A stretch of DNA of 44,203 nucleotides from Alphaproteobacteria bacterium (lineage in GTDB: Bacteria > Pseudomonadota > Alphaproteobacteria > Micropepsales > Micropepsaceae). Below, piece after piece: positions 41,832-44,203 of this stretch (its first letter is position 1; the number at the start of each line of letters is the position of its first letter). The translations under genes and the position numbers were made by a program. The notes under the pieces are model-generated. The model had not been told where the DNA came from. It saw nothing but the letters and a program-made list of their open reading frames with translations, and searched no databases. The DNA lies in the NCBI GenBank assembly GCA_015654635.1, contig JAATGP010000028.1:1-44203 (forward strand), in the 5' to 3' direction.

Positions 41832-42211
41832 GTATTCCTTCTCGGGGATGCTGTGAAAATCTCAACTTCCAGAGATGGCAGCGATACGGCGCTCCCCTGT
41901 TGCGCCCGTTGCGTTCATTTTGCTTGCTATCGCGCTGCACATAATTACGCGTAGGTTTATTAAGGTGCGGGTTATTAAGAGCCTTTCGCATCTTTGTCCC
42001 AAACAACACCATCCCCCGGAAATTTTCCTCATTTTTCCTGTTTTCCTGCGGCGACTCCTGGTCTAAACCCATTCTAAATCAGTATGGTGCCGGGCGGCTC
42101 GCGCGATTTGGCCAAGTCTTTTCTTTGCCTGCCGAAAGGGCTGGCGAAATGGACTTTGCGCCAGTATCCACTTAGCCCGGGCGTGCAAATCGGCTGCAGA
42201 TAGGAAATGCG

Positions 42212-42577
42212 ATGGAAAAACTCCTGCTGGAATATCTGCCGATCATCATTTTCATTGCTGTCGGCGGGGCGCTCTCGCTCTTCCTGATCGTCGTTCCCTA
42301 TCTTTTCGCCCCCAAAAGCCCGGACGCCGAAAAGCTCTCGGCTTATGAGTGCGGGTTTAATGCCTTTGGTGATGCGCGCATGAAATTCGATGTGCGCTAC
42401 TACTTGGTCTCCATCCTTTTCATTATCTTCGACCTGGAGGTGGCGTTCCTGTTCCCCTGGGCGATCACATTGGGGGAAACCGGCCAATTTGCCTTCTGGT
42501 CCATGGTCGTGTTCCTGGCCGTGCTGACCATCGGTTTTATCTATGAATGGAAGAAGGGAGCCCTCGAATGGGAGTGA
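42212..42577 (+). CDS. nuoA: NADH-quinone oxidoreductase subunit A
   Basis: The 121-residue, three-helix protein has the NuoA pattern: [20 protein letters not shown], then the conserved [20 protein letters not shown]. Next comes [20 protein letters not shown] and the closing [10 protein letters not shown]. It is part of the membrane arm of complex I near the quinone site. An AGGA six bases before the ATG supports the start. It is the first gene of the nuo operon, and its end overlaps nuoB. Confidence 0.96.
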   Translation: MEKLLLEYLPIIIFIAVGGALSLFLIVVPYLFAPKSPDAEKLSAYECGFNAFGDARMKFDVRYYLVSILFIIFDLEVAFLFPWAITLGETGQFAFWSMVVFLAVLTIGFIYEWKKGALEWE

Positions 42578-43128
42578 TCCCAGCAGGACAAGCGGCCCGC
42601 GCGGGCGTTGAGGGGGCTGGCCCCATCAATAATGACGATCCCTATTTCAAGGCCATGCAGGCCGAATTGGCGGATAAGGGCTTTATCGTCGCCAATCTCG
42701 ATTCGCTGGTCAATTGGGCCCGTTCTGGCTCCTTGATGTGGATGACCTTTGGGCTTGCCTGCTGCGCGGTCGAGATGATGCAGGCCTCCATGCCGCGCTA
42801 TGATCTCGAACGCTTCGGCATTGCCCCGCGCGCCTCACCGCGCCAGTCGGATGTTATGATCGTGGCCGGCACGCTGTGCAACAAAATGGCCCCGGCCTTG
42901 CGCAAGGTTTACGACCAGATGCCCGAGCCGCGCTATGTGGTCTCGATGGGCTCCTGTGCCAATGGCGGCGGCTATTACCACTTTTCCTATTCTGTTGTGC
43001 GCGGCTGTGATCGCATCGTGCCGGTGGACATCTATGTGCCCGGTTGCCCGCCGACGGCCGAAGCATTGGTCTATGGGCTCTTGATGCTGCAGCGGAAAAT
43101 CCGGCGCACAGGGAATATAGAGCGGTGA
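42568..43128 (+). CDS. nuoB: NADH-quinone oxidoreductase subunit B
   Basis: The 186-residue subunit carries the N2 4Fe-4S cluster closest to the quinone. Its four cysteines lie in [24 protein letters not shown] and [11 protein letters not shown]. The catalytic loop with [14 protein letters not shown] is intact. ATG 42568 was chosen over an upstream in-frame ATG inside nuoA because it gives the usual family N-terminus. It overlaps the nuoA stop by ten bases. Five bases before the next ATG separate it from the ABM-like gene. Confidence 0.96.
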   Translation: MGVIPAGQAARAGVEGAGPINNDDPYFKAMQAELADKGFIVANLDSLVNWARSGSLMWMTFGLACCAVEMMQASMPRYDLERFGIAPRASPRQSDVMIVAGTLCNKMAPALRKVYDQMPEPRYVVSMGSCANGGGYYHFSYSVVRGCDRIVPVDIYVPGCPPTAEALVYGLLMLQRKIRRTGNIER

Positions 43129-43132
43129 TGCC

Positions 43133-43447
43133 ATGATCATTCGCATCTGGACAGGCGAAGCCTTGGCCGACAATGCTGAGGAATATCGCAAGAATTTTTC
43201 CGAAGTGCATCTTGATCGCTTGCGGGCTGTCAAAGGCTTTGCCGGTGTGCAGGTGCTGGAACGGGTGCATCACGACCGCATCGAATTCGTCGTCCTCTCG
43301 CGCTGGGAAACGATGGATGCGATTCACGAATTCGCCGGTCATAAGCACCCTGAGCACGCCGTGCTGGAAGAAATGGCCCGCGAGGCGTTGGAGCGTTTCG
43401 ACGAAAAAGTGAAGCATTACGTGCTGGTGCATGAGGAGATCCGATGA
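43133..43447 (+). CDS. ABM-fold (antibiotic biosynthesis monooxygenase-like) protein in the nuo operon
   Basis: The 104-residue protein shows the dimeric alpha-beta barrel pattern: [20 protein letters not shown], an inner strand [20 protein letters not shown], then [15 protein letters not shown] and a closing strand [10 protein letters not shown]. The family includes quinol monooxygenases and heme-degrading enzymes and also many small proteins of unknown role. No active-site residue can be assigned. It lies between nuoB and nuoC, overlapping nuoC as ATGA, so it is expressed with complex I. Why it is there is not explained by the known subunits. Confidence 0.75.
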   Translation: MIIRIWTGEALADNAEEYRKNFSEVHLDRLRAVKGFAGVQVLERVHHDRIEFVVLSRWETMDAIHEFAGHKHPEHAVLEEMAREALERFDEKVKHYVLVHEEIR

Positions 43448-44073
43448 GCCTCGACCTTGCGGCATTGGCCGCAGAGATCACCACCGCCCTGCCGGACGTG
43501 ACCACCAAGCTCGCCTTTGGCGAATTGACGGTTTTGGCGGAAGCAAGTAATAATATCCGTGTGCTGACGGTGTTGCGGGACCAGTTCGCTTTTAAGACCT
43601 TGATCGACATTTGCGGCGCCGATTATCCCGCCCGCGACAGGCGTTTTGATGTTGTCTATCACCTCTTGTCGCTGACCAAGAACGCGCGCATCCGCGTAAA
43701 AATCCAGACCGGCGAGGGGGGCAGCGTTGCCTCCGCCATTCCGGTTTTTACGGGTGCGGCCTGGTTCGAGCGCGAAGTCTGGGACATGTATGGTGTCAAG
43801 TTCGACGGCCATCCGGATCTGCGCCGCCTGCTCACCGATTACGGCTTTGAAGGCCATCCTTTGCGCAAGGATTTCCCGGTGACCGGTTTCGTCGAGCTGC
43901 GCTACGACGACGACAGCAAGCGTTGTGTTTATCAGCCTGTGCAGCTGGTGCAGGAATTCCGCGAATTCGATTTCTTGAGCCCATGGGAAGGTGCGCCGCA
44001 CATCCTGCCGGGTGATGAAAAGGCCGTGATGGCGCCGGGTGCCACATCCGGCAATCCGGGGAAGACGCCATGA
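43444..44073 (+). CDS. nuoC: NADH-quinone oxidoreductase subunit C
   Basis: The 209-residue 30-kDa-type subunit belongs to the peripheral arm of complex I. The signature [20 protein letters not shown] followed by [20 protein letters not shown] is complete. The N-terminal part ([20 protein letters not shown] and [16 protein letters not shown]) matches the family. It is separate from nuoD, as in alphaproteobacteria, whereas it is fused in enterics. ATG 44070 of nuoD overlaps its stop. Confidence 0.95.
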   Translation: MSLDLAALAAEITTALPDVTTKLAFGELTVLAEASNNIRVLTVLRDQFAFKTLIDICGADYPARDRRFDVVYHLLSLTKNARIRVKIQTGEGGSVASAIPVFTGAAWFEREVWDMYGVKFDGHPDLRRLLTDYGFEGHPLRKDFPVTGFVELRYDDDSKRCVYQPVQLVQEFREFDFLSPWEGAPHILPGDEKAVMAPGATSGNPGKTP

Positions 44074-44203
44074 GTACCGTGACCTTGGACGCGAAGCAGG
44101 GCCATGAGTCCGACGATCCGCAACTGACGATCAATTTCGGTCCGCAGCATCCGGCGGCGCATGGCGTGCTGCGCCTGATCCTGGACCTGGACGGCGAAAT
44201 CGT
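44070..44203 (+). CDS. nuoD: NADH-quinone oxidoreductase subunit D, N-terminal part
   Basis: The first 44 complete codons of nuoD are present before the window ends. They contain the family opening [20 protein letters not shown], which is unmistakable for the 49-kDa subunit that shapes the quinone site. The ATG overlaps the nuoC stop, so the operon continues beyond the window. Confidence 0.95.
   Translation, partial: MSTVTLDAKQGHESDDPQLTINFGPQHPAAHGVLRLILDLDGEI

Noticed and set aside
41875..42066. 63-codon frame between tRNA-Asp and nuoA
   Set aside because: No ribosome-binding site, biased hydrophobic composition without a clear helix order, and no family. Likely chance.
1..44203. CRISPR array, rRNA, phage or integrative element
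   Set aside because: No regularly spaced repeats, no rRNA-like sequence, no integrase or phage structural genes. The only mobile traces are the IS5-type ends at the left edge.

Overview
The window looks like a chromosomal segment of an alphaproteobacterium. The PhyR/NepR/EcfG general stress response, found only in that class, is present. So are an alphaproteobacterial nuoA-nuoB-nuoC-nuoD order with separate nuoC and nuoD, a FliK/FlhB-tail flagellar pair and a cyclic beta-1,2-glucan synthase. I cannot name the genus from sequence alone.

Region 1 (1-11 kb) is a surface-polysaccharide locus. It opens with a scar: a C-terminal FkbM methyltransferase fragment between inverted ends of two IS5-family elements. 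Then come two GT4 and one GT2 glycosyltransferases, a truncated glycosyltransferase-like fragment, an O-antigen ligase/polymerase-like membrane protein and an acyltransferase-3 protein. The dTDP-L-rhamnose set rfbB-rfbC-rfbD-rfbA follows, with stop/start overlaps at B/C and D/A and an 8-nt gap at C/D. A strong hairpin terminator lies about 255 bp beyond rfbA.

Region 2 (11.4-24.1 kb) holds a small zinc-ribbon membrane protein, an Nramp-like transporter lacking the canonical metal-site motifs, two small membrane proteins, an outer-membrane beta-barrel protein, a SYLF protein and an 8.6-kb cyclic beta-1,2-glucan synthase gene.

Region 3 (24.1-38.8 kb) is a general-stress-response island. At its centre are nepR-ecfG plus a HisKA_2 sensor kinase on the minus strand and phyR on the plus strand. 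Two more histidine kinases lie nearby. Around them are many small stress-type genes: CsbD, ferritin-like, DUF1328, DUF883/ElaB-like, two PRC-barrel, DUF3309, hemerythrin and several tiny membrane proteins. By eye I found twelve exact EcfG-type promoters (GGAAC, 16-17 nt, CGTT) and seven near matches, nearly all 25-50 nt upstream of one of these genes and five times arranged as divergent pairs. One exact site precedes the cyclic-glucan synthase gene. The island therefore reads as regulator plus much of its own regulon, and this is the main finding of the window. The adjacent sensor kinase keeps its phospho-acceptor histidine region but has a strongly degenerate ATPase domain.

Region 4 (38.9-44.2 kb) is housekeeping: inorganic pyrophosphatase, the FlhB-tail/FliK pair, an EF-hand lipoprotein, tRNA-Asp(GTC) and the start of the NADH dehydrogenase operon (nuoA, nuoB, an ABM-fold gene, nuoC, partial nuoD).
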